Assembly (NCBI GenBank): GCA_016207405.1
Contig: JACQPQ010000062.1
Span: forward strand, 1 to 36,522
DNA from: Gammaproteobacteria bacterium
GTDB lineage: Bacteria > Pseudomonadota > Gammaproteobacteria > JACQPQ01
Direction of reading: 5' to 3'
DNA: 36,522 bases
Part shown: piece by piece, positions 18,865 through 26,802 of the stretch
How positions within the stretch are numbered: the first letter of the stretch is position 1
Layout of the letters: the number at the start of each line of letters is the position of its first letter
Notes under the pieces: model-generated
What the model saw: only the letters and a program-made list of their open reading frames with translations
Databases searched by the model: none
Told to the model about the DNA's origin: nothing
Made by a program: the position numbers and the translations under genes

Positions 18865-18901
18865 GGTGGACCGCTCGCTACGCTCGCTTTGTCCACCCTA
18901 C
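18865..18901. repeat. Palindromic repeat, GTAGGGTGGAC family (copy 3)
   Basis: GGTGGACCGCTCGC and GCTCGCTTTGTCCACC with a short loop, then CTAC. It has the same orientation as 15053-15093. In the minus-strand mRNA it would form a hairpin ending 11 nt before the dehydrogenase start codon. Confidence 0.75.
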
Positions 18902-18927
18902 AAGTCGCTTAAGGGACAAAAAGCAAA

Positions 18928-18956
18928 GGCAGCAGAAAATACACCGTGAACCACCC
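18928..18956. repeat. Solitary terminal repeat of the MITE-like family
   Basis: GGCAGCAGAAAATACACCGT followed by GAACCACCC matches the right end of the full elements. It fills, with copy 3 of the palindrome, nearly the whole 117-bp gap between the wzz-like gene and the dehydrogenase gene. Confidence 0.65.
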
Positions 18957-18970
18957 CCACACCATTTGAG

Positions 18971-19978
18971 TCAAGGCATTACCACTTCTTTCTTCCTAAA
19001 TCGTTGTTTTAGCCCCTTTGTAAAATCAAAGGCTTCTAACTTTTGCGGTGGAATATGCTTTTTTATGAAATGAAGGAGGAATACTACAAAAATGCTCGCC
19101 ACAAATCCTATTACCCCACCTAACATTACCATTTGTCTTCGTTTGGGCGACTCCCGCCCATCCGGCACTACGGCCGGATCGATGATGGAAAACGCAAACT
19201 CTTCTCTGGCATCCGTTAGCGTCAGGGACTGAATTTCCTTTTCCATTAAACGATATAAAATTTCTCGCACTTCTACCCAACTGGTTTTTTTAATTTGCTG
19301 CTCAAGGTACTGAATACTTTTACTGGCTTCCTCCCTTCCCCCTTCTCGAATATGATTATTCAGGGACTTCACCAGCTGATTAGCCCATAACGCCGCTCGC
19401 TTAGGCTCGCCCGAATAGAGGGTGAGCGTCACCAACCCCGTTTTAACGTCTTTAGAAACCTTCATACTGGGATAAAATGCCCTATATGCCTCTGACGCAC
19501 TGGGGATATCCCCTCGCCAACGGGTGTGCTTGGCATCCCATTCACTTTCAAACAAAACCGGCAAGAGATTTTGCTCTTCAATAAAATGTTGGATAAATTT
19601 TCGAGACTTTAAGATGGCGAGGTAAGCGTCTACAGAGCCAGTACCGCGCCCCCCAAGATCAATCCCCATCACCGAAGCCAGCCCTCCGTACTGAGCCGCC
19701 AATTGTGCCCCCGTACTCTGTGTCTCCCTAGAAGCTACAGGGGAGAGCAGCACCTCCGCTTTATACTGAGGTGCTTGCCAAAGCGCATAAACTACAGAAA
19801 AGATGAGGGCACAACTGGTAATGGCCACAATAAGGAAACGGCCTTTCCAGAGTTCCCTGGCAATTTCCATCAGGTCGATTTCGTCTTCTTCGGGCGAAAG
19901 CGGATAGGGCGAATAGGAAGGAAGACCTTCGCGGTCGGACTTGGGCGGCTGCCAGGGCGGCTGGGTACTCATATTCAT
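18971..19978 (-). CDS. Wzz-type polysaccharide chain-length/co-polymerase protein
   Basis: This is an inner-membrane protein with the Wzz layout: cytoplasmic Pro/Ser-rich N-terminus (1-45), membrane helix at about 48-67, a periplasmic domain (about 70-280), a Pro-rich ESPKRRQMVMLGG motif before a second helix at about 283-305, then a short basic tail. At 335 residues it lacks the long coiled coil and kinase domain of Wzc/tyrosine-kinase co-polymerases. It probably sets polymer length and contacts the SLBB export protein encoded immediately upstream (1-bp gap). ATG 19978 is used; ATG 19972 is also possible. Export of a capsule or exopolysaccharide is inferred from the neighbours. Confidence 0.85.
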   Translation of the reverse strand: MNMSTQPPWQPPKSDREGLPSYSPYPLSPEEDEIDLMEIARELWKGRFLIVAITSCALIFSVVYALWQAPQYKAEVLLSPVASRETQSTGAQLAAQYGGLASVMGIDLGGRGTGSVDAYLAILKSRKFIQHFIEEQNLLPVLFESEWDAKHTRWRGDIPSASEAYRAFYPSMKVSKDVKTGLVTLTLYSGEPKRAALWANQLVKSLNNHIREGGREEASKSIQYLEQQIKKTSWVEVREILYRLMEKEIQSLTLTDAREEFAFSIIDPAVVPDGRESPKRRQMVMLGGVIGFVASIFVVFLLHFIKKHIPPQKLEAFDFTKGLKQRFRKKEVVMP

Positions 19979-19979
19979 A

Positions 19980-22900
19980 TTATTTCACTAAGTTCGTCAG
20001 CGCAGCGACGGTGACTGCAGACTGATACAAAATCTGCGTGACTTTAGTCCACAACTCCAGTGGCTTTATATGGTCGACATCGAGCGGCACTACAATAGTA
20101 TCCCCAGGGGCGATAGGTTGCTCCGTTCTAAACCAACGAGTCCCTGCAGGGTGCGTCATGCCACCATTGGCCTTAATAATATACACGTGCCCTTCGTCCG
20201 CTTTTACCGTCACCCCCCCGCTTCGCTCAATGTAATCTTCCGTACTTAACGAAGCGTCATACAAGTGTGAGATCGGAACTTGAACTTCCCCCATGACACT
20301 CACTTCCTGTCGGAACCGTGGGATAAAGAGCCTATCCCCACTCCGGAGCTTTACATCATACGTTTTTGGATCTTTCAAGGCTCGGTTAAGGTCAATTACC
20401 AAACGCCCAAGCGGGACAGCACTATCCAGTTTTTCAAGTAGCCCCGATTTTTCCTCCATGGCAGCTCGTTCACTTTCACTTTTTTCGTTTACCGTTGCCT
20501 GGATTTGTTCAGCCTCTAACTCCGATTGGACACGTGCTTTGACCTCTTTCAACCGTTCTGCTTCTGTTTTTATTAAATCTTCTCGCGTAAAAATGGCCGC
20601 TTCTACATAGGCTCCCTCCGTTATTCCTCCAGCTCGTTTAATGATCTGGCTTAAAGTCTCATCCCGAGAAATAGTGTATTCCCCAGGAAATTGCACTTCC
20701 CCCTCTATTGTGACGTACTCCCTATTGCTAAAATTGGGAAGCCTTTGAATATGAAGGACATCATGGGGACTCAAATAACTTTCCGCCATTTCTTGGCCAT
20801 TGCCAAGGGAAATAGAAACATGCTGAATTTCGCGCGACTTTTTAGCTATGATTTCATATCGCGTAATTTCTGCACCCAAACTAAAGGCGTTTTCTGTTAA
20901 CCCCCCCGCCGCAATAAGCAAGCGTTTCACAGACATTTTATCTTCGAGGGGGTATTCCCCAGGAAAGCGAACCCGGCCGGTCACGCGCACGATTTTTTCA
21001 GGCTCTCCTATTGAAGCTTGGAGACGTAATGCATCCACAACCGTTTTTAAAAGTTTTGGCCTATTGTGTTTGGGCCCAAACACAACAATTTCATCTGCAG
21101 GCTGAAGGGGAATAGCTTCTCCTTGAATCGTATTCAAATTGACAGAAAATACCTCACCATAACCCGTAGGCTCTTTTTTTCGATACACCAGAACATAGGC
21201 AAGATCGGCTTCCGGTAAAAGCCCTGCCCCTGCTTGAAGCGCGCCCCCTAAATGCATGTGTTCATGAAAAGGGTAGGCGCCCGGAAATTTGACATGCCCA
21301 ACGATTTTTATAACCGCAGGATACTTTTGATAGCTGGCCTGACTCACCAATTCTTCCACAATAGGTTTAATAGCATCTTGCCGCCCCTCTTCCATTCCAA
21401 ACACGGTCAATTCATCTCTTGGCATTAGAACAAGATCACCTTCCTTCCCTAGATTCTTTAAAGCATTCTCTAAATTAACGGCTAGAATTTGAATTTCCTG
21501 TGTGGGCGGAAGCGCTCTTTTAAGAATGGCATAATTTAAATCGGCTTTTGGTTTAAGTTCATCCACCGACTTCACCAGATCTGACACTCGGATCCCTTCT
21601 TTCCAGGCATACCCACCCGGGCGCCATACATGGCCTTTTACATAAACTACATTTTCCATTTTTTCTAAAATAGGAAACACACGTATGACATCCCCATCCT
21701 GAAGACGCACTTCCTGATTATGCGGCTCTGTTAAATCAAGATCTCGAATAGTTCGGTCTCCCTTTGCATCAATTCGCTCAATACGAGAACTTTTGGGATA
21801 GGACGTTGGCAAAAATCCCCCCGCAAGCTTGATAAGTTCTTTCACAACCTTTTCTTCTTTGAGTTCGTAGATGGCAGGCCTAAGGACTTCTCCTCCCACG
21901 GCAATACGTTTGCCAACTGGCGGAATAAAAATGACATCGCCTGGCAACAACCGTTTATCGCCCCGCGTATCCCCTTTTAACAAAAGATCATAGAGATCGA
22001 GCGTTTGAACCACCTTGCCATTTCGTTTGAGTTCTATCAACCGCAGCGAACCGGTAGGCAAAACACCCCCACTCGCTAAAAGGGCGTTGGTGAGTGTCGT
22101 CAGTCCACTAACGGTATAGGCGCCTGGCCGCTTGGCTTCCCCCAAAACAAAAACTTGAATGGAGCGAAGTTCTCCCATCGTGATACTGGCATTGAACCCA
22201 ATCAATTGTTTGTTAATTCTATCTTGAAGGAGTGCTTTAAATTCATCAAAACGCAATCCAGCTACGGTGATGGGCCCTATTTCTGGAAAATCAATATTGC
22301 CTTCCCTTGTCACCATCAGTTCATGAACCAAGTTCTCTTTTCCAAACAGCTGAATTTTGACTGTATCCCCAGGCCCCAAAATATATTCCGAAAGCACAGG
22401 AAGCTGTGTCATCAAAGAAAAGGGGGAAGAAGCGCTTTGAGTGAATAACTCATATCCAAAAAGTTTTAGAACTTGTTCATCTGGAGACGGCTGCATTTCC
22501 GTTTGAGGTGCAAGGCCGACATTGAAAGGCGTTTTAACGAGAGCAGAGCCTTTTTGCGCGATAGGCTTTCCTTTTGAAAGATCAGAAACAGCACCTCGTG
22601 AAACTCCTTTTTCCTTTACGAATAGAGATAGTTCCCGCCGTTCGGACTTCATTTCATCCAGATTCTTTTTTCCTTCTTCTGGTGTCTCTTCTGGTGTCTC
22701 TTCTGGTGTCTCTTCTTCTAATGCGAGCGCATCGGATTTCATTTCATCCGGTAGCTTTTTAGAGGATGGTTCCTTTTTGGGCTCTTTTATATTTTGTTCA
22801 CGAAGTGCTGCTTGTTTTTGCTCAGGCGTTAAGCGCTGAAACTGTTCAAATAATTGGCGCTTTTCTTCAGGAGAAAGATTTTGGAAAGTTGGATTTTGTG

Positions 22901-22991
22901 TCTTTGCGTAAGCTGATGGCACTACCCACAAAACACTCACAAGGGTCAAAAAAATAATATTCCATATAAAAAACCGAGATGGGATCTGCAT
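19980..22991 (-). CDS. Large multi-SLBB polysaccharide export protein
   Basis: This periplasmic or outer-membrane export protein is related to Wza but much larger: 1003 residues against about 380. A signal peptide (about 5-29, ending AYA) has no lipobox cysteine. Next come a charged low-complexity region with a TPEE repeat, the poly-export domain (YILGPGDTVKIQLFG) and then a series of SLBB-like units. I count seven motifs of the type VxGxVxxPGxY: LGEAKRPGAY, GGEVLRPAIY, KGHVWRPGGY, VGHVKFPGAY, TGRVRFPGEY, EGEVQFPGEY and the weaker MGEVQVPISH. A coiled-coil-like insert lies between the last two. I start at ATG 22991, which has GAGGAA upstream and opens the signal peptide. The wzz-like gene follows directly. 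Confidence 0.85.
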   Translation of the reverse strand: MQIPSRFFIWNIIFLTLVSVLWVVPSAYAKTQNPTFQNLSPEEKRQLFEQFQRLTPEQKQAALREQNIKEPKKEPSSKKLPDEMKSDALALEEETPEETPEETPEEGKKNLDEMKSERRELSLFVKEKGVSRGAVSDLSKGKPIAQKGSALVKTPFNVGLAPQTEMQPSPDEQVLKLFGYELFTQSASSPFSLMTQLPVLSEYILGPGDTVKIQLFGKENLVHELMVTREGNIDFPEIGPITVAGLRFDEFKALLQDRINKQLIGFNASITMGELRSIQVFVLGEAKRPGAYTVSGLTTLTNALLASGGVLPTGSLRLIELKRNGKVVQTLDLYDLLLKGDTRGDKRLLPGDVIFIPPVGKRIAVGGEVLRPAIYELKEEKVVKELIKLAGGFLPTSYPKSSRIERIDAKGDRTIRDLDLTEPHNQEVRLQDGDVIRVFPILEKMENVVYVKGHVWRPGGYAWKEGIRVSDLVKSVDELKPKADLNYAILKRALPPTQEIQILAVNLENALKNLGKEGDLVLMPRDELTVFGMEEGRQDAIKPIVEELVSQASYQKYPAVIKIVGHVKFPGAYPFHEHMHLGGALQAGAGLLPEADLAYVLVYRKKEPTGYGEVFSVNLNTIQGEAIPLQPADEIVVFGPKHNRPKLLKTVVDALRLQASIGEPEKIVRVTGRVRFPGEYPLEDKMSVKRLLIAAGGLTENAFSLGAEITRYEIIAKKSREIQHVSISLGNGQEMAESYLSPHDVLHIQRLPNFSNREYVTIEGEVQFPGEYTISRDETLSQIIKRAGGITEGAYVEAAIFTREDLIKTEAERLKEVKARVQSELEAEQIQATVNEKSESERAAMEEKSGLLEKLDSAVPLGRLVIDLNRALKDPKTYDVKLRSGDRLFIPRFRQEVSVMGEVQVPISHLYDASLSTEDYIERSGGVTVKADEGHVYIIKANGGMTHPAGTRWFRTEQPIAPGDTIVVPLDVDHIKPLELWTKVTQILYQSAVTVAALTNLVK
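22681..22716. repeat. Three tandem 12-bp units inside the SLBB export gene
   Basis: GGTGTCTCTTCT occurs three times in a row on the + strand; on the coding strand it encodes repeated Glu-Glu-Thr-Pro. The 12-bp period keeps the reading frame whatever the copy number. It lies in the charged linker between signal peptide and export domain. Confidence 0.85.
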
Positions 22992-23016
22992 AAATATATT
23001 TTCCTCGTTCCATAAA

Positions 23017-23074
23017 ACTCGATGTTTAAGTTTTTTTGATTGTGCTGAATAGATCAAAAACTTAAACATCGAGT
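23017..23074 (-). terminator. Long AT-rich hairpin between moeB and the SLBB export gene
   Basis: ACTCGATGTTTAAGTTTTTTTGAT (as two arms, 23017-23040 and 23053-23074) pairs almost perfectly across a 12-nt loop with a 2-nt bulge. Read on the minus strand it is followed by TTTT, so it can end the livF-tilS-prmC-moeB transcript. Only about 25 bp separate it from the export gene start, leaving little room for a separate promoter. An attenuator role is possible. Confidence 0.5.
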
Positions 23075-23084
23075 AAGAAAGCAA

Positions 23085-23849
23085 TCAAGGATTATAGAAT
23101 CCCTCCTGACAGCTGCACAAGGGGCATAGAGGATCTTTTATGACTGAAACTTCTCTGAATACCATCGTCAACGCATTGAGAAGTAAGAGCTTGCCTTTTA
23201 ACGTTTGGCCAATACCCAAGAGAAGTTTAAGCGTTTCCGTCGCCTGAATACTCCCCACAATCCCTGCAACAGAACCCAAAATCCCGCTCATCTGACAGGT
23301 GTCTTGAACTGCAAACACTTCTGGATATAAACACTGATAGCAAGGGCTTTTTGGATCTCTCGGGTCAAATACGGTCACTTGCCCGTCCATTCGAATCGCA
23401 GCACCGGACACCAATGGTTTTTTATGGTAAACACTCATCCGATTCAAAGAAAACCGTGCCCCGAAATTATCAGTACAGTCCACAATAACATCCACTTGTT
23501 TCAGCGCACATTCTAGTTCTTCTAGGTTTTGTCCTGATAAGAGTGTCACTTCTACGGCTGGATTCAGAGATTTGAGTGCGAGGAGAGCAGACTGTACTTT
23601 AAGTTCCCCCACCGTTTCCATGCGATGGATGATCTGTCGCTGTAAATCTGGAATATTCACTCGGTCAAAATCGGCAAGAACTAACTGACCGACGCCCGCT
23701 GCTGCCAAATAGAGCGCAACAGGAGAACCCAATCCTCCAAGTCCTACAATTAAAACTTTTGCCTCAAGCAACCGACGTTGGCCAGATTCACCTATGCCAG
23801 GCAATACCACTTGGCGGCTATACCGCTCTAATTGTTCTTTGCTCAACAT
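23085..23849 (-). CDS. moeB: ThiF/MoeB-family sulfur-carrier adenylyltransferase
   Basis: This E1-like enzyme activates the C-terminal Gly-Gly of a small sulfur carrier (MoaD or ThiS) with ATP. The 254-residue protein has the ATP-binding GLGGLGSP motif, the LQRQIIH stretch, DCTDNFGARF and GAAIRMDGQVTVFD. Two CxxC pairs for zinc are visible (CYQC and CPLC). There is no C-terminal rhodanese domain. No moa or thi gene is in the window, so molybdopterin and thiazole branches cannot be told apart; MoeB/HesA is the closest description. ATG 23849 is used; an in-frame GTG at 23870 would add seven residues encoded by a short tandem repeat. It is the last gene of a four-gene minus-strand unit. Confidence 0.85.
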   Translation of the reverse strand: MLSKEQLERYSRQVVLPGIGESGQRRLLEAKVLIVGLGGLGSPVALYLAAAGVGQLVLADFDRVNIPDLQRQIIHRMETVGELKVQSALLALKSLNPAVEVTLLSGQNLEELECALKQVDVIVDCTDNFGARFSLNRMSVYHKKPLVSGAAIRMDGQVTVFDPRDPKSPCYQCLYPEVFAVQDTCQMSGILGSVAGIVGSIQATETLKLLLGIGQTLKGKLLLLNALTMVFREVSVIKDPLCPLCSCQEGFYNP

Positions 23850-23861
23850 TTGTAATGATTC

Positions 23862-23884
23862 ACCAACCACTAACCACTAACCAC
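23862..23884. repeat. Short tandem repeat at the prmC/moeB junction
   Basis: The heptamer ACCACTA is iterated (ACCAACCACTAACCACTAAC followed by CAC). The prmC stop codon and its last codons lie within it, as does the optional GTG start of moeB. Confidence 0.7.
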
Positions 23885-24707
23885 TTCTTTTTCTCCCCAC
23901 CACAACTCTTGGGTGTCCTGCAAGATCACAATACCCTTGAAGTTCCGAATAGCCTCTACTCGCTAATGCCTTCATAAGTTTAGGCTGCTGAGACCATCCA
24001 TGTTCTAACAACAACCACCCATTGGGTTTTAAAACATCCCAGGATGATTCGATAATTTTGAAGAGCTCACAGTAGCCTTCTTCTTTTGAAAATAGTGCGA
24101 TTTTAGGCTCATAACTTATTCCTTCTCCTTCTTCATATTCAGCAATATAAGGGGGATTGCTTAAAATGACATCATAGCCCGCATGAGGCAGTGCTTGGCA
24201 CCAATCGCCTTGATAAAATTGGATTTTCAGAGGAGCATGCCGCTCCCTATTTTCTTTTGCGATTTCCAAAGCTGCCAATGAACAATCTGTAGCGGTTATA
24301 TTCCAGTTGCTTCTTTCTTTAGCAAGCGCTACAGCAATGGCGCCACACCCTGTTCCAAGATCTGCAACTTCTAAAGTCTCGTCTCGGTAAGTGACGATGT
24401 GTAAACAAGTTTCGACTAAGGTTTCTGTTTCTGATCTTGGAATGAGGACAGAAGGGAGCACTTTGAACTTAAGCGACCAAAATTCTTTTTCGCCAACCAA
24501 ATAGGCTATCGGTTCACCTAACATGCGTCTTTCTACTAAAGCTTGCAACGCCCTTTCTTGTGTGTGATCAAGACGCAGTTCAGGTTCACCACAGATTTGG
24601 CTACGGGCAACTCCCAAGACATAAGCCAGTATTATTTCTGCATCTAGGGAAGGCGTATCACTGGCTAAGGCTAAACGAGCAGAAAGGATTCTGATGGATG
24701 TTGTCAT
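23877..24707 (-). CDS. prmC: Peptide chain release factor N5-glutamine methyltransferase PrmC
   Basis: PrmC (HemK) methylates the GGQ glutamine of release factors RF1 and RF2. The 276-residue protein has an N-terminal helical domain (DAEIILAYVLGVAR, GEPIAYLVGEKEFW) and a SAM-binding Rossmann domain with DLGTGCGAIAVALA. The catalytic motif NPPY is in ILSNPPYIAE. The start ATG 24707 is 1 nt after the tilS stop, so the genes are coupled; a longer start inside tilS is rejected. The last residues, RSG, are encoded by a short tandem repeat, which may have replaced the original end. Confidence 0.93.
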   Translation of the reverse strand: MTTSIRILSARLALASDTPSLDAEIILAYVLGVARSQICGEPELRLDHTQERALQALVERRMLGEPIAYLVGEKEFWSLKFKVLPSVLIPRSETETLVETCLHIVTYRDETLEVADLGTGCGAIAVALAKERSNWNITATDCSLAALEIAKENRERHAPLKIQFYQGDWCQALPHAGYDVILSNPPYIAEYEEGEGISYEPKIALFSKEEGYCELFKIIESSWDVLKPNGWLLLEHGWSQQPKLMKALASRGYSELQGYCDLAGHPRVVVGRKRSG

Positions 24708-24708
24708 T

Positions 24709-26010
24709 TCATTCACACTCGCACACACCCAAAACTGCCGCAATAGTATTGCCCACATAAATTAAGGGGATCTGTGTCCGTTCCCACGGCGGAATTCCCC
24801 TCTCTTGAAAAATGTTTTTCAAAGAACGTCTGCTTGGCGCGCCTATAGGCTTACACCGCTCTCCTCCTTGCCGAAAACGAATCGTAATGGGTTGATGAGT
24901 CGTCTCAAGAACTGCACATAGTCGGGCACTCAACTCTGATTTTTGAACTGTGATCGAAAGCGATGGGATCTGAATCGAATCCTTCCCATTCCACTCAATA
25001 ATTTGAGTGAGATCATGCTGAAGTCTAGGGGGAAGCAGAAATAAGATATCTCGATAACGACGAATTTCAACCCCTCGCCATTCAACTACCGGCATCGCAT
25101 CTGCTTTTGCCATTAAAACTTCAGATAACACTTGTTGTAATTTTTTATAAGAAGGGGGAGAAACCCCAAGCGCTTTTATCCAAAAGCGTACACAATTTTT
25201 TTGACGGCACCTTGAAAGCATTGTTAGTTTTTTAATGGCCAGGGTGTTTGCCACTTTCCCCTTCACCGTTTCTAAATCTTGTTCAGCGACTTCGCTCAAA
25301 AGTTCATAGGTTTCTTCGCTTATCTTAGCAAGCCTTAATAGGGGGCGATAAAACCCAGGCCATCTTTTTTTGAGCATAGGAAAAATCTGGTGCCGAAGGA
25401 GATTTCTATCAAAACGAACATCCTGATTACTGGAGTCTTCAATCCAATGTAGATGGGTTTCTTTCGCATAGTTTAAAAGTTCTGCCCGTCGGAGCTGCAA
25501 GAAAGGTTTTAATAAAACCCCGGCCCCCATTGAGCTCATCGGCTGCATGCCAGACAAGCCTATGACTCCACAGCCACGCATGATCCGCGAGAATAGGGTT
25601 TCGGCCTGGTCATCTTCCTGATGTGCTGTGGCGACAAAGTTCATGGGAGAAACTAAGAATTCTTTGAATACTTCCAGACGAATGATCCGCGCTTTTTCCT
25701 CCAAACTTTCTCCTTTTTGCTGTTTGACCTCTATACGTCTTACAACAAGAGGGACCGAGAGCTCATCACAGATCTGCCGACAATGGGTTTCCCATTGATG
25801 AGCTTCTCTATGCAGCTGATGGTTAATGTGGAGCGCTTGGAGTTTAAATCCGAGTCTGGTTTGCAGTTCTGAAAAGGCGTGGAGTAAGGCGTGAGAATCT
25901 ACGCCACCGCTATAAGCAACCCAGAGTGTGTTTTTTTGAGAGAGGAAGGCAACTTTTTGAAAGAGTATCTCTTGAACTTTTTTAACTACAGAGTCTCTGT
26001 TTTCTAACAC
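24709..26010 (-). CDS. tilS: tRNA(Ile)-lysidine synthase TilS
   Basis: TilS changes C34 of tRNA-Ile(CAU) to lysidine so that AUA is read as isoleucine; it is essential in most bacteria. The 433-residue protein has the PP-loop AYSGGVDSHAL near residue 33, the HINHQLH motif, ATAHQEDDQAET and WIEDSSNQDVRFDRN. The C-terminal tRNA-binding region has FRQGGERCKPIG and the LKNIFQERGIPPWER motif. The start is GTG at 26010, overlapping the livF-like stop by 7 nt. It is the second gene of the unit. Confidence 0.94.
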   Translation of the reverse strand: MLENRDSVVKKVQEILFQKVAFLSQKNTLWVAYSGGVDSHALLHAFSELQTRLGFKLQALHINHQLHREAHQWETHCRQICDELSVPLVVRRIEVKQQKGESLEEKARIIRLEVFKEFLVSPMNFVATAHQEDDQAETLFSRIMRGCGVIGLSGMQPMSSMGAGVLLKPFLQLRRAELLNYAKETHLHWIEDSSNQDVRFDRNLLRHQIFPMLKKRWPGFYRPLLRLAKISEETYELLSEVAEQDLETVKGKVANTLAIKKLTMLSRCRQKNCVRFWIKALGVSPPSYKKLQQVLSEVLMAKADAMPVVEWRGVEIRRYRDILFLLPPRLQHDLTQIIEWNGKDSIQIPSLSITVQKSELSARLCAVLETTHQPITIRFRQGGERCKPIGAPSRRSLKNIFQERGIPPWERTQIPLIYVGNTIAAVLGVCECE

Positions 26011-26732
26011 CCTAAATAAGCCTCCTGAATTTTTTTGTTGGTTAGAAGTTCAGAGCTTTTTCCTGTTAGGACAATTTCCCCCGTTTCTAAGACATACCCA
26101 CGCTGTGAGATTTTTAAAGCTTGATACGCGTTTTGTTCAACCAAAAGCACGGTGGTTCCTTCCTTATTTACTTTTTGGATAACAGAAAAAATAGTGTTTA
26201 CCACTTGTGGAGCCAACCCCAAACTGGGTTCATCTAACAACAACACCCTTGGTTTACCCATCAGCGCTCTACCTATCGATAACATTTGTTGCTCGCCGCC
26301 GGATAAAGTCCCCGCTTCTTGCTTGCGACGTTCTTTTAAGCGAGGAAACAGGCTAAATATATATTCGTAATCTTGAAAGATCTCGCGACGGGAAGAGCGT
26401 CTCGCATATGCGCCTATTTCCAGGTTTTCTAACACCGTTAAATTTAAGAAAATACCTCTTCCTTCTGGCGCATGAATAAGCCCTAACCGAGTGATCTGAT
26501 CTGCCTGGGTGTGAACGATAGAATGACCCTGAAATAAAATGTCGCCCGAAATGGGGGTATGCAGACCACTCACGGTTCTAAGGGTTGTGCTTTTACCTGC
26601 CCCATTCGCACCAATAAGCGAAATAATTTCTCCTTGGAAAACATCCAGGCTAATTCCTTTCAAGGCATCAATACACCCATACTGAACTCGAATATTTTGT
26701 ATCGTTAAAAGGGGGGAAGTCATTTTATTCAT
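26004..26732 (-). CDS. LivF-like branched-chain amino acid ABC transporter ATPase
   Basis: This ABC ATPase of the LivF type has a Walker A (GANGAGKST), Q-loop region HAPEGRGIFLNLTVLENLEIG, signature LSGGEQQMLSIGRAL, Walker B VLLLDEPSLGL and switch His region (LLVEQNAYQAL). The sequence follows LivF almost to the last residue (AYLG). LivG, LivH, LivM and the binding protein are not adjacent: panB lies divergently upstream and tilS follows. So this is an orphan ATPase as far as the window shows. ATG 26732 gives 242 residues; ATG 26723 is also possible. LptB was considered and set aside because the EGRGIF and LENLEIGAY stretches are LivF-like. The transported substrate is unknown. Confidence 0.85.
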   Translation of the reverse strand: MNKMTSPLLTIQNIRVQYGCIDALKGISLDVFQGEIISLIGANGAGKSTTLRTVSGLHTPISGDILFQGHSIVHTQADQITRLGLIHAPEGRGIFLNLTVLENLEIGAYARRSSRREIFQDYEYIFSLFPRLKERRKQEAGTLSGGEQQMLSIGRALMGKPRVLLLDEPSLGLAPQVVNTIFSVIQKVNKEGTTVLLVEQNAYQALKISQRGYVLETGEIVLTGKSSELLTNKKIQEAYLGC

Positions 26733-26740
26733 ATCTGCAC

Positions 26741-26770
26741 TTGTAGAAAAAACCAGCGTAATTGTATACT
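26741..26770 (+). promoter_or_regulatory. Possible sigma-70 promoter for panB
   Basis: TTGTAG at 26741-26746 and TATACT at 26765-26770 are separated by 18 bp, about 30 bp before the panB start and inside the divergent livF/panB gap. A ribosome binding site, AAAGAAG (26784-26790), follows. Confidence 0.35.
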
Positions 26771-26802
26771 CAAGCACCTTTTTAAAGAAGTCCTATTATG
26801 TG

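Noticed and set aside
22992-23084. Longer start for the SLBB export protein
   Set aside because: The extra codons translate the hairpin at 23017-23074. ATG 22991 has GAGGAA upstream and opens a proper signal peptide.
26004-26732. LptB (LPS transport ATPase) as identity of the ABC ATPase
   Set aside because: The motifs around HAPEGRGIFLNLTVLENL and the C-terminal AYLG match LivF; LptB has YLPQEASIFRKL at that place, and no lpt genes are nearby.
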